Positions 44,412 through 53,312 of a stretch of 64,000 nt of DNA are shown in pieces (within the stretch, counting starts at the first letter, position 1; each line of letters opens with the position of its first letter). The notes under the pieces are model-generated. The model was not told where the DNA came from. It searched no databases and saw only the letters and a list, made by a program, of their open reading frames with translations. Position numbers and translations under genes: made by a program. Origin of the DNA: an uncultured Clostridia bacterium (lineage in GTDB: Bacteria > Bacillota > Clostridia > Oscillospirales > Ruminococcaceae); assembly GCA_947630845.1 (NCBI GenBank), contig CANRJB010000003.1, positions 1-64,000 on the forward strand. The letters are read 5' to 3'.

Positions 44412-44640
44412 GGCACTGGGCAGTGCAAGCCATTCACCTCCCAATGCGCCTGCGGCGCAAAGGTCGGGCACTGGGCAGTGCAAGCCGTCTGCCTCCCAAT
44501 GCGCCTGTGGCGCAAAGGTCGGCACTGGGCAGTGCAAGCCATCCGCCTCCCAATGCGTCTGCGGCGCAAAGGTCGGGCACTGGGCAGTGCAAGCCATTCG
44601 CCTCCCAATGCGCCTGCGGCGCAAAGGTCGGCACTGGGCA
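44412..44640. repeat. Tandem palindromic repeat, four 54/55-bp units plus a partial
   Basis: Units start at 44413, 44468, 44522 and 44577, with a partial at 44631, so the period alternates 55, 54, 55, 54. Each contains CACTGGGCAGTG (5-bp arms) and GCGCCTGCGGCGC (5-bp arms), each able to form a small hairpin, and the units differ at only a few bases. No unique spacers and no cas genes, so it is not CRISPR. It lies between dapF and a nucleotidyltransferase gene and carries no convincing protein; open frames across it arise from the repeat itself. Confidence 0.92.
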
Positions 44641-44670
44641 TAAAATTCAATACGTTCTGGAGATGATCAA

Positions 44671-45441
44671 ATGGAGGAACAACAAATCATTTCTGAGATT
44701 CAGCAGAAGCTGAATACCCTTGAAGCAGAACAGCATATCCGCATTCTGCATTGTGTGGAATCGGGCAGCAGGGCATGGGGATTTGCATCGCCGGACAGTG
44801 ATTATGATGTGCGATTTTTCTATGTGCGGGAGCCGGACTGCTATCTGCGGCTTGACCCCATGCGTGATGTGATCGAATACGAGCTGAACGAGATCTACGA
44901 CATCAACGGCTGGGACTTGCAGAAAACATTACGCCTGCTCTACCGTTCCAATCCGACACTCTTTGAGTGGAACAATTCGCCGCTTGTCTACCGGACAACA
45001 CCGGAATGGGAACTGGTGCGGAAGGTCATAGACAGCTACTTTGTGGATAAAAAAGGCGTGTACCACTATCTGAGCATGGCAAAGACCACCTACCGGGAAT
45101 ACCTGCGGAAGGATACGGTGCTGCTGAAAAAATATTTCTATGCCGTGCGTCCGTTGCTGGCATGCCGGTGGATTCTGGAACATCATTCACCGCCGCCGAT
45201 GCTGTTCACAGAGCTGATGGAAACCCAACTGCCGGAACACCTGCGGCAGACGATGGAAAGCCTGCTTGCACTGAAAATGCAGTCCCCCGAACTCGGCACG
45301 GGAAAACGTATCGACATCCTCAATACCTACATAGAGGAAGAAATAGACCGGCTCGGCAAGCTTGTTCACAAGCTCCCCGAACGGCATGAAGGAACGATGG
45401 AAACGCTCAATGCGTTATTTTTACAAATTTTGAGATCTTAG
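44671..45441 (+). CDS. Predicted nucleotidyltransferase (YcgL/COG3541-like)
   Basis: 256 residues. The N-terminal HCVESGSRAWGFASPDSDYDVRFFYV contains the pol-beta type GS...DxD metal-binding motif (GSRAWGF, DYDVRF). The rest is helical (VYHYLSMAKTTYREYLRKDTVLLKKYFYAVRPLLACRWI), as in the family of stand-alone predicted nucleotidyltransferases whose substrates are not known. GGAG lies before ATG 44671, 30 bp after the tandem repeat. dapL follows 12 bp later, so it may be cotranscribed with it. Confidence 0.85.
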   Translation: MEEQQIISEIQQKLNTLEAEQHIRILHCVESGSRAWGFASPDSDYDVRFFYVREPDCYLRLDPMRDVIEYELNEIYDINGWDLQKTLRLLYRSNPTLFEWNNSPLVYRTTPEWELVRKVIDSYFVDKKGVYHYLSMAKTTYREYLRKDTVLLKKYFYAVRPLLACRWILEHHSPPPMLFTELMETQLPEHLRQTMESLLALKMQSPELGTGKRIDILNTYIEEEIDRLGKLVHKLPERHEGTMETLNALFLQILRS

Positions 45442-45453
45442 GAGGTCATTATC

Positions 45454-46683
45454 ATGGTCAAGGTCAACGAAAATTATCTGAAACTGGAGAAAAACTACCT
45501 CTTCATCCGCATTGCGGAGAAGGTAAATGCCTTCAAAGCTTCCCATCCGGATGCAACGCTCATCCGTATGGGTATCGGTGATGTGACACTGCCGCTTGCG
45601 CCCGTAGTGGTGGATGCCATGAAGAAGGCTGCTGATGAGATGGGCGTCAAGGAGACGTTCCGGGGTTATGAGGACAGCGGTGCAGGGTATGATTTCCTGC
45701 GGCAGGCAGTGTCCGGATATTATAAGAGTTTCGGTGCAGATGTACCGATGGACGACATCCGCATCAATGATGGTGCAAAGTCTGACTGCGGCAATCTCGT
45801 GGATATTTTCGGCGATGACAACATCGTGCTGGTGACAGATCCGGCATATCCGGTCTATGTGGATTCCAACCTCATGAGCGGCAGAAAGCTTGTCTATGCC
45901 GATTCCGACGAGAGCAACAACTTTGCTGCACTTCCCTGCGAGGAGGGCTATGTGCTTGACGGCGTGATGGTGCATCCGGACATCATCTATCTCTGTTCCC
46001 CGAACAATCCGACCGGCTCTGTCTACACCAAGGAACAACTTGCCGCATGGGTGGCATATGCCAGAGCGCATGGTTCCGTCATCCTGTTCGATGCCGCATA
46101 TGAGGCATTCATTACAGATGCCGCTCTGCCGAGGAGCATCTATCAGATTCCGGGTGCAAAGGAAGTTGCTATCGAGATGTGTTCCCTCTCCAAGACCGCA
46201 GGTTTTACCGGTGTGCGCTGCGGCTACACAGTCGTGCCGTCTGAACTGACAGCGACAGCATCCGACGGTACACAGGTCAGCCTGAAACAGCTCTGGAACC
46301 GCCGGGAGGGTTCTAAATTCAATGGCGTGTCCTATCCTGTACAGCGTGCCGCAGAGGCAGTCTTTACCGACGAGGGCTTGAAGCAGATCCACGAGAACAT
46401 CCGTTACTATCAGGAAAATGCCCGTGTCATTGCCGAGACAATGACGGCATTGGAGATCCCGTTCACAGGCGGCATCAATTCTCCTTACATCTGGTTCAAG
46501 TGTCCGGATGGTATGGACAGTTGGGCATTCTTCGACAAGATGCTCAATGAGATCGCTGTTGTCGGCACGCCGGGCGCAGGATTCGGCAAAAACGGCGAGG
46601 GCTGGTTCCGGCTCACTGCCTTCGGTGACAAGGAGAATACCATCGAAGCAATGGCACGTCTGCGCAAGATGCTCAGTAAATAA
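45454..46683 (+). CDS. dapL: LL-diaminopimelate aminotransferase
   Basis: Makes LL-DAP directly from tetrahydrodipicolinate and glutamate, bypassing the acylated route. 409 residues, the family length. KVNENYLKLEKNYLFIRIAEKV at the N-terminus and MGIGDVTLPLAPVVVDAMKKA are typical; the PLP Lys lies in MCSLSKTAGFTGVRCGYTV. TAGGAGGTC lies before the ATG. Together with dapF it indicates the DapL branch of lysine synthesis. The next gene overlaps it by one base (TAATG). Confidence 0.97.
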   Translation: MVKVNENYLKLEKNYLFIRIAEKVNAFKASHPDATLIRMGIGDVTLPLAPVVVDAMKKAADEMGVKETFRGYEDSGAGYDFLRQAVSGYYKSFGADVPMDDIRINDGAKSDCGNLVDIFGDDNIVLVTDPAYPVYVDSNLMSGRKLVYADSDESNNFAALPCEEGYVLDGVMVHPDIIYLCSPNNPTGSVYTKEQLAAWVAYARAHGSVILFDAAYEAFITDAALPRSIYQIPGAKEVAIEMCSLSKTAGFTGVRCGYTVVPSELTATASDGTQVSLKQLWNRREGSKFNGVSYPVQRAAEAVFTDEGLKQIHENIRYYQENARVIAETMTALEIPFTGGINSPYIWFKCPDGMDSWAFFDKMLNEIAVVGTPGAGFGKNGEGWFRLTAFGDKENTIEAMARLRKMLSK

Positions 46684-47510
46684 TGAACGGAAAAAAACTG
46701 ACAGGGTGGCAGATCTTCTGTCTGGTGGTCGCCATCCTGCTTGCCATCTATCTGGTGTATCTGCTGTGCTTCGCAGGTGAAAAAAATGTCCGAAGCATCA
46801 GCAAGGCATGCATTCTGCTCGTGTCCTATCTTGCCGTGGTCTTTGGGGTGAAGAAAAGACAACCCCATAGTGGTCACAGTGTACCTGCAAGGATGTATCA
46901 GGAACGCTACGGCGATATCATCGGTGATGCCTTTCAGAACGACCGCAAATCGTTCCGCCGCCTGATACAAGCCATTGATGACTACAACAACGACCATTTT
47001 GATAGGGCACACAAGACATTGACTGCACTGGAACAAGTCGCTCACTCCCGTCAGGAAACTACCGCTGTGCTGATGTTTCAGGCACTCTGTTATGCAGATG
47101 AAGGGCTGCATACAAGTGCGGCAGCGACGTATGAGACTTTGCTGCAATATGACCCCTATAATTCCCGTGTATGGTCAAATTTGGGACGGCAATATGATGA
47201 AATGGGGAAGTCCGAAAAGGCAGTCCATGCCTATGAAGAAGCCATCCGCTGCAACCCGGACAACCCTTACCCCTATGTGAATCTTGCTTCGCTCTACATT
47301 CATGCCGGCAGGACGGAGGAGGCTATCGACGCTGCCAAAAAAGCTCTTGTACGCAATGCTAAGCTCTATCAGGCAATGTCGGCACTTGCCATCGGCTATG
47401 CCATGCTTGGTGACAGGGAGCAGTCCGAACATTACCATAAACTCTATGCTCTCAACGGCGGCGATGGTAAGGCTTTGAAAGACTATCTCGATCAGATCGG
47501 TGTATCGTGA
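46683..47510 (+). CDS. Membrane-anchored TPR protein
   Basis: 275 residues. Two N-terminal helices (~8-28 and ~36-54) are followed by four to five TPR repeats (~95-265), for example AAATYETLLQYDPYNSRVWSNLGRQYDEMGKSEKAVHAYEEAIRCNPDNPYPYVNLASLY. It probably acts as a protein-binding adaptor; partner unknown. The ATG overlaps the dapL stop, so translation is coupled. A GC hairpin (47530-47550) follows. Confidence 0.88.
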   Translation: MNGKKLTGWQIFCLVVAILLAIYLVYLLCFAGEKNVRSISKACILLVSYLAVVFGVKKRQPHSGHSVPARMYQERYGDIIGDAFQNDRKSFRRLIQAIDDYNNDHFDRAHKTLTALEQVAHSRQETTAVLMFQALCYADEGLHTSAAATYETLLQYDPYNSRVWSNLGRQYDEMGKSEKAVHAYEEAIRCNPDNPYPYVNLASLYIHAGRTEEAIDAAKKALVRNAKLYQAMSALAIGYAMLGDREQSEHYHKLYALNGGDGKALKDYLDQIGVS

Positions 47511-47529
47511 TGTGAATACGATTTTCTAC

Positions 47530-47550
47530 GCCGCAGCCCTGCGCTGCGGC
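47530..47550 (+). terminator. Terminator after TPR gene
   Basis: Stem GCCGCAG / CTGCGGC, 7-nt loop, tail TGTGTTT. Confidence 0.55.
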
Positions 47551-47576
47551 TGTGTTTAAGTCTGCTCGTGTACACG

Positions 47577-47605
47577 TTGACATATTGAAAAAAGTGTGTT
47601 ATAAT
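47577..47605 (+). promoter_or_regulatory. Promoter of PglX-like gene
   Basis: TTGACA (47577-47582), 17 nt, extended TGT-TATAAT (47597-47605). Consensus quality. Confidence 0.88.
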
Positions 47606-47642
47606 AAAGGAAGCAGAAATCAATGCAACAGGGAGGAATGGC

Positions 47643-50294
47643 ATGGACGACCGGCAGCTTGTACAGCAAGTGCGCAGAGTACTTACAGAAGGATTGCCGG
47701 GAGCATCCGGTGAAACGGTGCGGCTCTGGTTTTGCCGCCTGTGTGCCCTGCATTATGCAAAGGTGAACCGCATCTTCTTGGAAAGGGCGAAGCTGCGCCT
47801 GTTTGCGGATATCCCGACAGAATGCCCCGGGACGCTGCGCCCGGCAATGGCACTGCTTGCACAGATACCGGATGCTGCATGGCATCATCCGGAATTTGTC
47901 GGGTGGCTGTATCAATACTACAGTCTGCCGGAACGGGAAGAGGCGTTCGCAGGACTGCGCAGCAATGTCAAAATTCCGCCATCACATATCCCGGCAGCCA
48001 CACAGCTTTTCACGCCGGCATGGATCGTGTACTATCTTGTGCAGAATGCGCTTGGGTATCTCTGCCGTCCGGCAGAAGGATGGAAGTATTACATTCCGCC
48101 GGAAACGCCCTTTGCAGGGGGGAGAGAGGTTTCCTCCCTCTGTATCATTGACCCTTGCGTGGGGGTAGGACATATTTTAGCGTATGCGTTCGATGCGTTG
48201 ATGGAGCTTTACCTTGCAGACGGATGGCAGGCAGAACAGGCAGCGGTGCGTATCCTGACGCAGAATCTCTGCGGACTGGATATTGATGATACCGCCGTGC
48301 AGCTGACAGAGTTTGTGCTGTGGATGAAGGCGTATCGGTATTGTCCCTGTATGGGGCATGTGCGGATGCAGCTCTATGGGTTTGCGGATGTACCGGCAGG
48401 AGAGCTGTGCGGCTCACTCCTGCGCACGGAAGGAACACAGGGAGCGTTGCAGCTCTTGTCACGGGAATATGATGCCGTCATCACCAACCCTCCCTACCTT
48501 GGCAGCAGCGGTATGGAGAAGGAATTGTCCGACTATGTGAAGGCATACTATCCGGCAGGACGGTATGACCTGTTTGCGGCATTTATGCTGCGGTGTGCGG
48601 AGCTGACGGCGAGGGACGGATGCTTTTCCATGATCACCATGCAGTCATGGATGTTTCTGTCAAGATACCACGGACTTCGGGAACAGATGCGGCAGCATAC
48701 ACTTCTGAGTATGGTGCATCTGGGGATGCGTGCGTTTTCCGATGTGGGAACGATCGTGCAGACGACTGCATTCATCGCACTCGGTGAGATGCTTCACAAC
48801 TATCCGACCGTTTACATCCGCCTGACGGAAAAGGAGAATAAGATACAGGCATTCCATGACCCGGCATTGCGGTATGTGTGTACGGCAGAACGGTTCGATG
48901 CCATTCCGGGACAGCCGCTGAGCTACTGGGTAAGTGACCGGATGCTAAGAGCCATGAAATTGCCAAAATTATCAGAGTATTGCAGGATCTGTCAGGGCAT
49001 GACCACATCAGACAACAAGCGTTTTCTGCGGCGATGGTATGAAGTGCCGCCGGGGAGCATTGCCTTTGGGTGTAAGGATGCAGAACAAGCCCGTGCATCG
49101 GGAAAAACATGGTTTCCCTACAACAAGGGCGGCAGACTGCGCCGCTGGTACGGCAACCATAACTATGTGATCAACTACCGCAATGACGGCGAGGAACTGC
49201 GTGCCTTTCATGCCGTCCTCAACAAGACAAGCTGCGGCGGCAGGCTGAAAAATGCGGACATGTATTTCCGTCCGGCACTGACATGGAGCTATATCACAGA
49301 GCATACCCGGTTCGGCATCCGTGTGCAGCCGGAAGGATTCCTGTTTGATGTGTCGGGGTCATGTTTGTTTCCGGAGGAGAGAGATGCGCTGTATATCGCC
49401 GGATTTTTGTCATCCACGGTAGCACTGAAACTGTTGGAGCTTTGCAACCCGACCATGAATTTTCAGGTGGAGAACCTGAGCAGCCTGCCGATTTTGTTTG
49501 ACCGCAGCCGGCAGCCGGAAGTGGAGGCATTGGTGCGTACCTGCATCCGGCTTGCCGGAGAGGACTGGGACAGCACGGAGCAGAGCTGGGATTTTGCCAT
49601 GCATCCGCTTCTGCATTACCGGAGCCGGTCGCTCCGGGAGGCATTTGCATGCTGCCGGAGAGAATGGATGCAGCGTGCGGAGACAATGCGGCAGTGTGAG
49701 GAAAAGCTCAACCGCATCTTTGCGGAGATCTACGGTCTGACAGAGGAGCTTGACTGCCGTGCGCCGGAGTCCACACTGCGTCCCTTTGATGGAAAAGAGA
49801 TGGCAGAAGGACTGGTGAGTTATGTGGCAGGGTGCTTGTTCGGGCGGTATGCCTGCCCCGGCATTACGGCACTGGAGGACAATTTTCTGCCATTATCGGA
49901 ATTTCCGGCATATGTGTCGGACTTTCTGCGCACCACTTACGGAGAGGGACAGCTTGCGGACGATCTTGCTTGTTTAGAGGAACAGCTTGGCGATACGCTG
50001 GTACATTACTGTAATGTGCAATTTTATGCGTCCCATTGCAGGCGGTTTCACAAGCGTCCGCTCTACTGGCTGGCATCAAGCGGCAGGGAGCATGGAGTGT
50101 ACGGACTTTGCTATTATCACAGGATGGGCAGCAGCCCTGTGCCGGAGCTGCTGCGTCTGACGGAACGGATGCAGGGCAAGGAAATTGCCATGTTCCGTGA
50201 ACGCCTTGCTGCATGTCAGAGTACCATTGACCCCTTGCGGAGCATTCAGGAGAACCATAGCCATTTCCGCAGCATATTCGCAGCCATCAGATAA
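47643..50294 (+). CDS. Orphan PglX/Eco57I-type DNA adenine methyltransferase
   Basis: 883 residues. SAM motif I appears as DPCVGVGHIL (Asp170; the usual GSG is GVG) and the adenine-specific catalytic motif as NPPYLGSSGMEKEL (Asn282-Tyr285). FTPAWIVYYLVQNALG upstream and the long C-terminal target-recognition part (IAGFLSSTVALKLLELCNPTMNFQVENLSSLPI) are typical of BREX PglX. Full-length PglX is ~1200 residues; this one is shorter, mainly at the N-terminus. None of the other BREX genes (pglZ, brxC, brxL/lon) is nearby. GGAGG precedes ATG 47643. It has its own strong promoter and is followed by small envelope-protein genes. It could be a solitary epigenetic methylase or a remnant. Confidence 0.85.
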   Translation: MDDRQLVQQVRRVLTEGLPGASGETVRLWFCRLCALHYAKVNRIFLERAKLRLFADIPTECPGTLRPAMALLAQIPDAAWHHPEFVGWLYQYYSLPEREEAFAGLRSNVKIPPSHIPAATQLFTPAWIVYYLVQNALGYLCRPAEGWKYYIPPETPFAGGREVSSLCIIDPCVGVGHILAYAFDALMELYLADGWQAEQAAVRILTQNLCGLDIDDTAVQLTEFVLWMKAYRYCPCMGHVRMQLYGFADVPAGELCGSLLRTEGTQGALQLLSREYDAVITNPPYLGSSGMEKELSDYVKAYYPAGRYDLFAAFMLRCAELTARDGCFSMITMQSWMFLSRYHGLREQMRQHTLLSMVHLGMRAFSDVGTIVQTTAFIALGEMLHNYPTVYIRLTEKENKIQAFHDPALRYVCTAERFDAIPGQPLSYWVSDRMLRAMKLPKLSEYCRICQGMTTSDNKRFLRRWYEVPPGSIAFGCKDAEQARASGKTWFPYNKGGRLRRWYGNHNYVINYRNDGEELRAFHAVLNKTSCGGRLKNADMYFRPALTWSYITEHTRFGIRVQPEGFLFDVSGSCLFPEERDALYIAGFLSSTVALKLLELCNPTMNFQVENLSSLPILFDRSRQPEVEALVRTCIRLAGEDWDSTEQSWDFAMHPLLHYRSRSLREAFACCRREWMQRAETMRQCEEKLNRIFAEIYGLTEELDCRAPESTLRPFDGKEMAEGLVSYVAGCLFGRYACPGITALEDNFLPLSEFPAYVSDFLRTTYGEGQLADDLACLEEQLGDTLVHYCNVQFYASHCRRFHKRPLYWLASSGREHGVYGLCYYHRMGSSPVPELLRLTERMQGKEIAMFRERLAACQSTIDPLRSIQENHSHFRSIFAAIR

Positions 50295-50312
50295 ATCATG
50301 GAGGTCGTTGTC

Positions 50313-50846
50313 ATGGATCAGTTTGCTGAACAGCTCGTCAAAAAATACCACACCACATCCGACGATATCAAACGTGTCGCCATTGTGGTCATTACAGTGC
50401 TTATCACGTCGGTATCGCTGCTGCTTGCCGTCATGGGATTTCCGCTTGCACTGATCTTGCCTGTCTGTGCGATCTGGGCAGCGATCTATCTGCTGAAGAT
50501 GAGTTATGTGGAATATGAATATTCCTGCACAAACGGCAGTCTGGATATTGACAAGATCATGGGACAGAACAAGCGGCGTTCCATGCTGTCTGTGGAGGTG
50601 CGCACGTTTACAGTTTATGGAAAGGCGGATGCAGTCGAAGAGTCCGATGCCGAGATGACTACCTTTTCTGCTATGGGAGAGTCCATGATGGGAGAGGAGG
50701 ATGATGCGGCAGACTACTATGCAGAGTTTGAGCATTCGGAATATGGGAAGTGCTGTCTGTTCTTTTCGCCGGACAGCAGACTGCGTGATGCCATCGAACC
50801 GTATTTATCACGAGAGGTGAAACGGAAGAACGGAGGAAAGACATGA
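50313..50846 (+). CDS. Small membrane protein of unknown function
   Basis: 177 residues. ATG 50313 lies 6 nt after GGAGGT. Two adjacent helices (~24-46 and ~48-64; IVVITVLITSVSLLLAVMGFPLALILPVCAIWAAIYLL) are followed by a cytoplasmic domain (~68-177: YVEYEYSCTNGSLDIDKIMGQNKRRSMLSVEV). The pattern is common in Clostridia as an uncharacterised family. It starts 18 bp after the methyltransferase and overlaps the lipoprotein gene by 4 bp (ATGA). Confidence 0.75.
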   Translation: MDQFAEQLVKKYHTTSDDIKRVAIVVITVLITSVSLLLAVMGFPLALILPVCAIWAAIYLLKMSYVEYEYSCTNGSLDIDKIMGQNKRRSMLSVEVRTFTVYGKADAVEESDAEMTTFSAMGESMMGEEDDAADYYAEFEHSEYGKCCLFFSPDSRLRDAIEPYLSREVKRKNGGKT

Positions 50847-51649
50847 AGCGGACACTGCCAGTGGTGCTGATGCTGCTGCTGACCGGATGCGTCCCTTCCG
50901 GCTCACAGGAGTCAGCCCCCGAAACGACTGCCCCTTTGCAAACGACTGCCCCCCTGCAAACAACAGAAGCCGTGGAGTCACTGCCACCGCTCATCCTTCC
51001 GACGGAAACAGCCACAGCGCCGAAGTCAGACGAAGCGTACTACCGGGACGAGCTGGAGAGACTGTTGGAGGAAGGGACGGAAAGTCGTTTTGCGATGTGT
51101 GATGTGGATGAGGACGGCAGGGATGAGCTTGTCGTCATCAGCAAAACGGAGGATGGCGAGACAGAAACTGTCTTTGATGGCAGCAAAGAGGAATATCACG
51201 GCAGCCCGGCTGTGTTTTACCACAACGGCGCAGCACTGACAGAGGGCGATGCAATGCCATCGTGGTATCTGCCTGTCACCTCTGCCACCGGAGACACGGG
51301 TACATCTGAACCACCGCAGACAGACGGATTTACGCCCTATCACCTGTACCAGTACGATGCGGAGTGGGACGGCTACTATGAGGTGGTATATGTAGACAGG
51401 CTTGACCTTGCAACCCTTGAAAAGGGTGGACATGCGGATGAATATCCGGAGGATGCCGACACGAGCGGAAGTGGTTTTGTCTATCTGATCGGGAATGGCG
51501 CTCCGGTAGATGTGACGGAGTATGCGTTGTGGCGCAGTTCATGGGAAACGGAAGAAATTGTGATTTCCTTTACAGAGCTGACTCCGGAGACTGTCGGCGG
51601 CGTTACCGGAGCAACTCAGGCAGAGAGCGTATCAGAAACGCATTCCTGA
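50843..51649 (+). CDS. Lipoprotein with Asp-rich loop
   Basis: 268 residues. Lipobox LLTGC (Cys16). A Thr/Pro linker with repeats of PLQTTA follows, then CDVDEDGRDELVVIS (~88-102), which looks like an FG-GAP/EF-hand type calcium loop found in extracellular proteins. The remainder is acidic and Gly/Tyr-rich (YHLYQYDAEWDGYYEVVYVDRLDL). Function unknown. Coupled by a 4-bp overlap to the preceding membrane protein gene. Confidence 0.8.
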   Translation: MKRTLPVVLMLLLTGCVPSGSQESAPETTAPLQTTAPLQTTEAVESLPPLILPTETATAPKSDEAYYRDELERLLEEGTESRFAMCDVDEDGRDELVVISKTEDGETETVFDGSKEEYHGSPAVFYHNGAALTEGDAMPSWYLPVTSATGDTGTSEPPQTDGFTPYHLYQYDAEWDGYYEVVYVDRLDLATLEKGGHADEYPEDADTSGSGFVYLIGNGAPVDVTEYALWRSSWETEEIVISFTELTPETVGGVTGATQAESVSETHS

Positions 51650-51705
51650 CAGCCTGAAAGAGAAATAACAGAAACAAATACCAAACCAGCAAAGGAGGAA
51701 TCAAT

Positions 51706-53199
51706 ATGGTTGTCACACCAGATCAGATGCGGCTCTTGGAGGGGCTGACGAATCAGAGCGGAGTTTCGTATGCGGAGATGATGGAACGTGCCGGAAAGAC
51801 ACTTGCCGATGCCGTTATGACTGGATTCCCGGAGAAAAAGAGAGTGCTGCTCCTTGCCGGAAGCGGCAATAACGGAGGGGACTGCTACACGGCAGCGTAT
51901 TATCTGAAGCAGGCAGGTTGGCGTCCGGAGATCCTTGCCCCCTGTGGCAGACCACGTACAGAGATCAGCCGTGCTGCCCGTGACCGTGCAAAGAACGAGG
52001 GCATTCCGGTCTATGCCGAACCATATGACTTCCTGTTCACAGAGCCGGAGCTTGTGGTAGACGGTCTGTTCGGTACGGGATTCAGGGGAGAGCTGCCGGA
52101 GAACATCCGTCAGATCCTTGAAAAGACCGAAGGCAAGCCCCACATTGCCTGTGACATTCCGAGCGGCGGCAATGGCAGTTCGGGCACTGTGAGCAAGGGC
52201 ACGGTAAAAGCCGTTCTGACGGTGACATTCGGTGCGGAAAAATTGGGGATGCGGCAATATCCGCTCTGTACTTACTGCGGAAAGATCGTGGTGGCAGATA
52301 TCGGTATTCCCGAGAGTGCCTTTGCGCAGATCGACCCTGCGCCGATCGAAGTCATGCAGCTTGAAGGCGCACAGCATCTGCTTTGCGACCGGAAACCGGA
52401 TGCGCATAAGTATGAGAACGGACACCTGTTGGCAGTTGCAGGGAGCGCAAGGATGCGTGGTGCGGCAGTGCTTGCGGTGATGGCAGCATTGCGCAGCGGC
52501 GTGGGACTGGTTACGCTTGCATCGGCAGAACAGGCACTGACAGCCGTTGCCGGACGTACACCGGAGGCGATGTGCTATCCGCTCGTGACCGATGCCAAGG
52601 GATTTCTCTGCTTTGCCGACAACGAGAACGATCTGACGGCACTTCTTGACGGCAAGCAGGCACTGCTGCTTGGCTGCGGACTGGGTGTGACGGAGGAGAC
52701 AAAGCAGCTGACGGCATTTTTGCTGAAAAACAGCACATGTCCGGTGATTCTTGATGCGGATGGTCTGAATGCGGCAGTCTCCTGCATAGAATGGATACCG
52801 AAGGGACGAACCATCCTCACACCCCATCCCGGAGAAGCCGCAAGGCTGCTTGGATGCACCACTGCTGACATTCAGGCAGACCGTCCGGATGCGGCAAAAA
52901 AGCTTGCACAGCAGACGGGGGCAGTTGTTGTACTCAAAGGTGCAGGCACGCTTGTGACGGATGGCAGACGGATGGCAGTATGCAGCATGGGCAATCCGGG
53001 CATGGCAAGAGCCGGCAGCGGTGATGTGCTTGCCGGAATCATGGCATCGCTTGCGGCGCAGGGACTTGGGTTGTATGAGGCAGCCTGTGCAGCGGTGACA
53101 TTCCATGCCGCAGCAGGGGATATCGTTGCGGAAGATCTGCCGGAGCGTTACATGCTGCCGCAGGAGATCATCACTGCCCTTCAGGAAGTGCTTGCGTAG
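51706..53199 (+). CDS. nnr: Bifunctional NAD(P)H-hydrate epimerase/dehydratase
   Basis: Repairs damaged nicotinamide cofactors: the N-terminal half (~1-210, YjeF_N) epimerises R- and S-NAD(P)HX, and the C-terminal half (~220-497) dehydrates S-NAD(P)HX using ADP. Seen: LLLAGSGNNGGDCYTAAYYL and VDGLFGTGFRGELP in the epimerase; ILTPHPGEAARLLG and NPGMARAGSGDVLAGIMASL in the ribokinase-like dehydratase. 497 residues, the expected fusion length. AAAGGAGGA precedes the ATG. A long minus-strand frame across it is a shadow. Confidence 0.96.
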   Translation: MVVTPDQMRLLEGLTNQSGVSYAEMMERAGKTLADAVMTGFPEKKRVLLLAGSGNNGGDCYTAAYYLKQAGWRPEILAPCGRPRTEISRAARDRAKNEGIPVYAEPYDFLFTEPELVVDGLFGTGFRGELPENIRQILEKTEGKPHIACDIPSGGNGSSGTVSKGTVKAVLTVTFGAEKLGMRQYPLCTYCGKIVVADIGIPESAFAQIDPAPIEVMQLEGAQHLLCDRKPDAHKYENGHLLAVAGSARMRGAAVLAVMAALRSGVGLVTLASAEQALTAVAGRTPEAMCYPLVTDAKGFLCFADNENDLTALLDGKQALLLGCGLGVTEETKQLTAFLLKNSTCPVILDADGLNAAVSCIEWIPKGRTILTPHPGEAARLLGCTTADIQADRPDAAKKLAQQTGAVVVLKGAGTLVTDGRRMAVCSMGNPGMARAGSGDVLAGIMASLAAQGLGLYEAACAAVTFHAAAGDIVAEDLPERYMLPQEIITALQEVLA

Positions 53200-53211
53200 G
53201 CATAAAACAAA

Positions 53212-53259
53212 GAAGCCGGAAATGATAGGAGCGCAGGTATCCGGAATTTCCGGCTTTTT
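53212..53259 (+). terminator. Terminator of nnr
   Basis: Stem AGCCGGAAAT / ATTTCCGGCT with a long loop, ending in TTTTT. Confidence 0.8.
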
Positions 53260-53312
53260 CATACATAACAGACAGGCTGTACAAATCTCAATAACATTCA
53301 TGAGGTGATGGT

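Noticed and set aside
44412-44640. CRISPR array
   Set aside because: Units are contiguous and near-identical; there are no unique spacers and no cas genes.
44345-44713. Overlapping open frames on both strands within the tandem repeat, giving proteins like ALGSASHSPPNAPAAQRS
   Set aside because: They exist in several frames because the repeat lacks stops; no start signals support them.
47577-51649. BREX or other defence island
   Set aside because: Only the methyltransferase-like gene is present; neighbours are small envelope proteins and a metabolite-repair enzyme.
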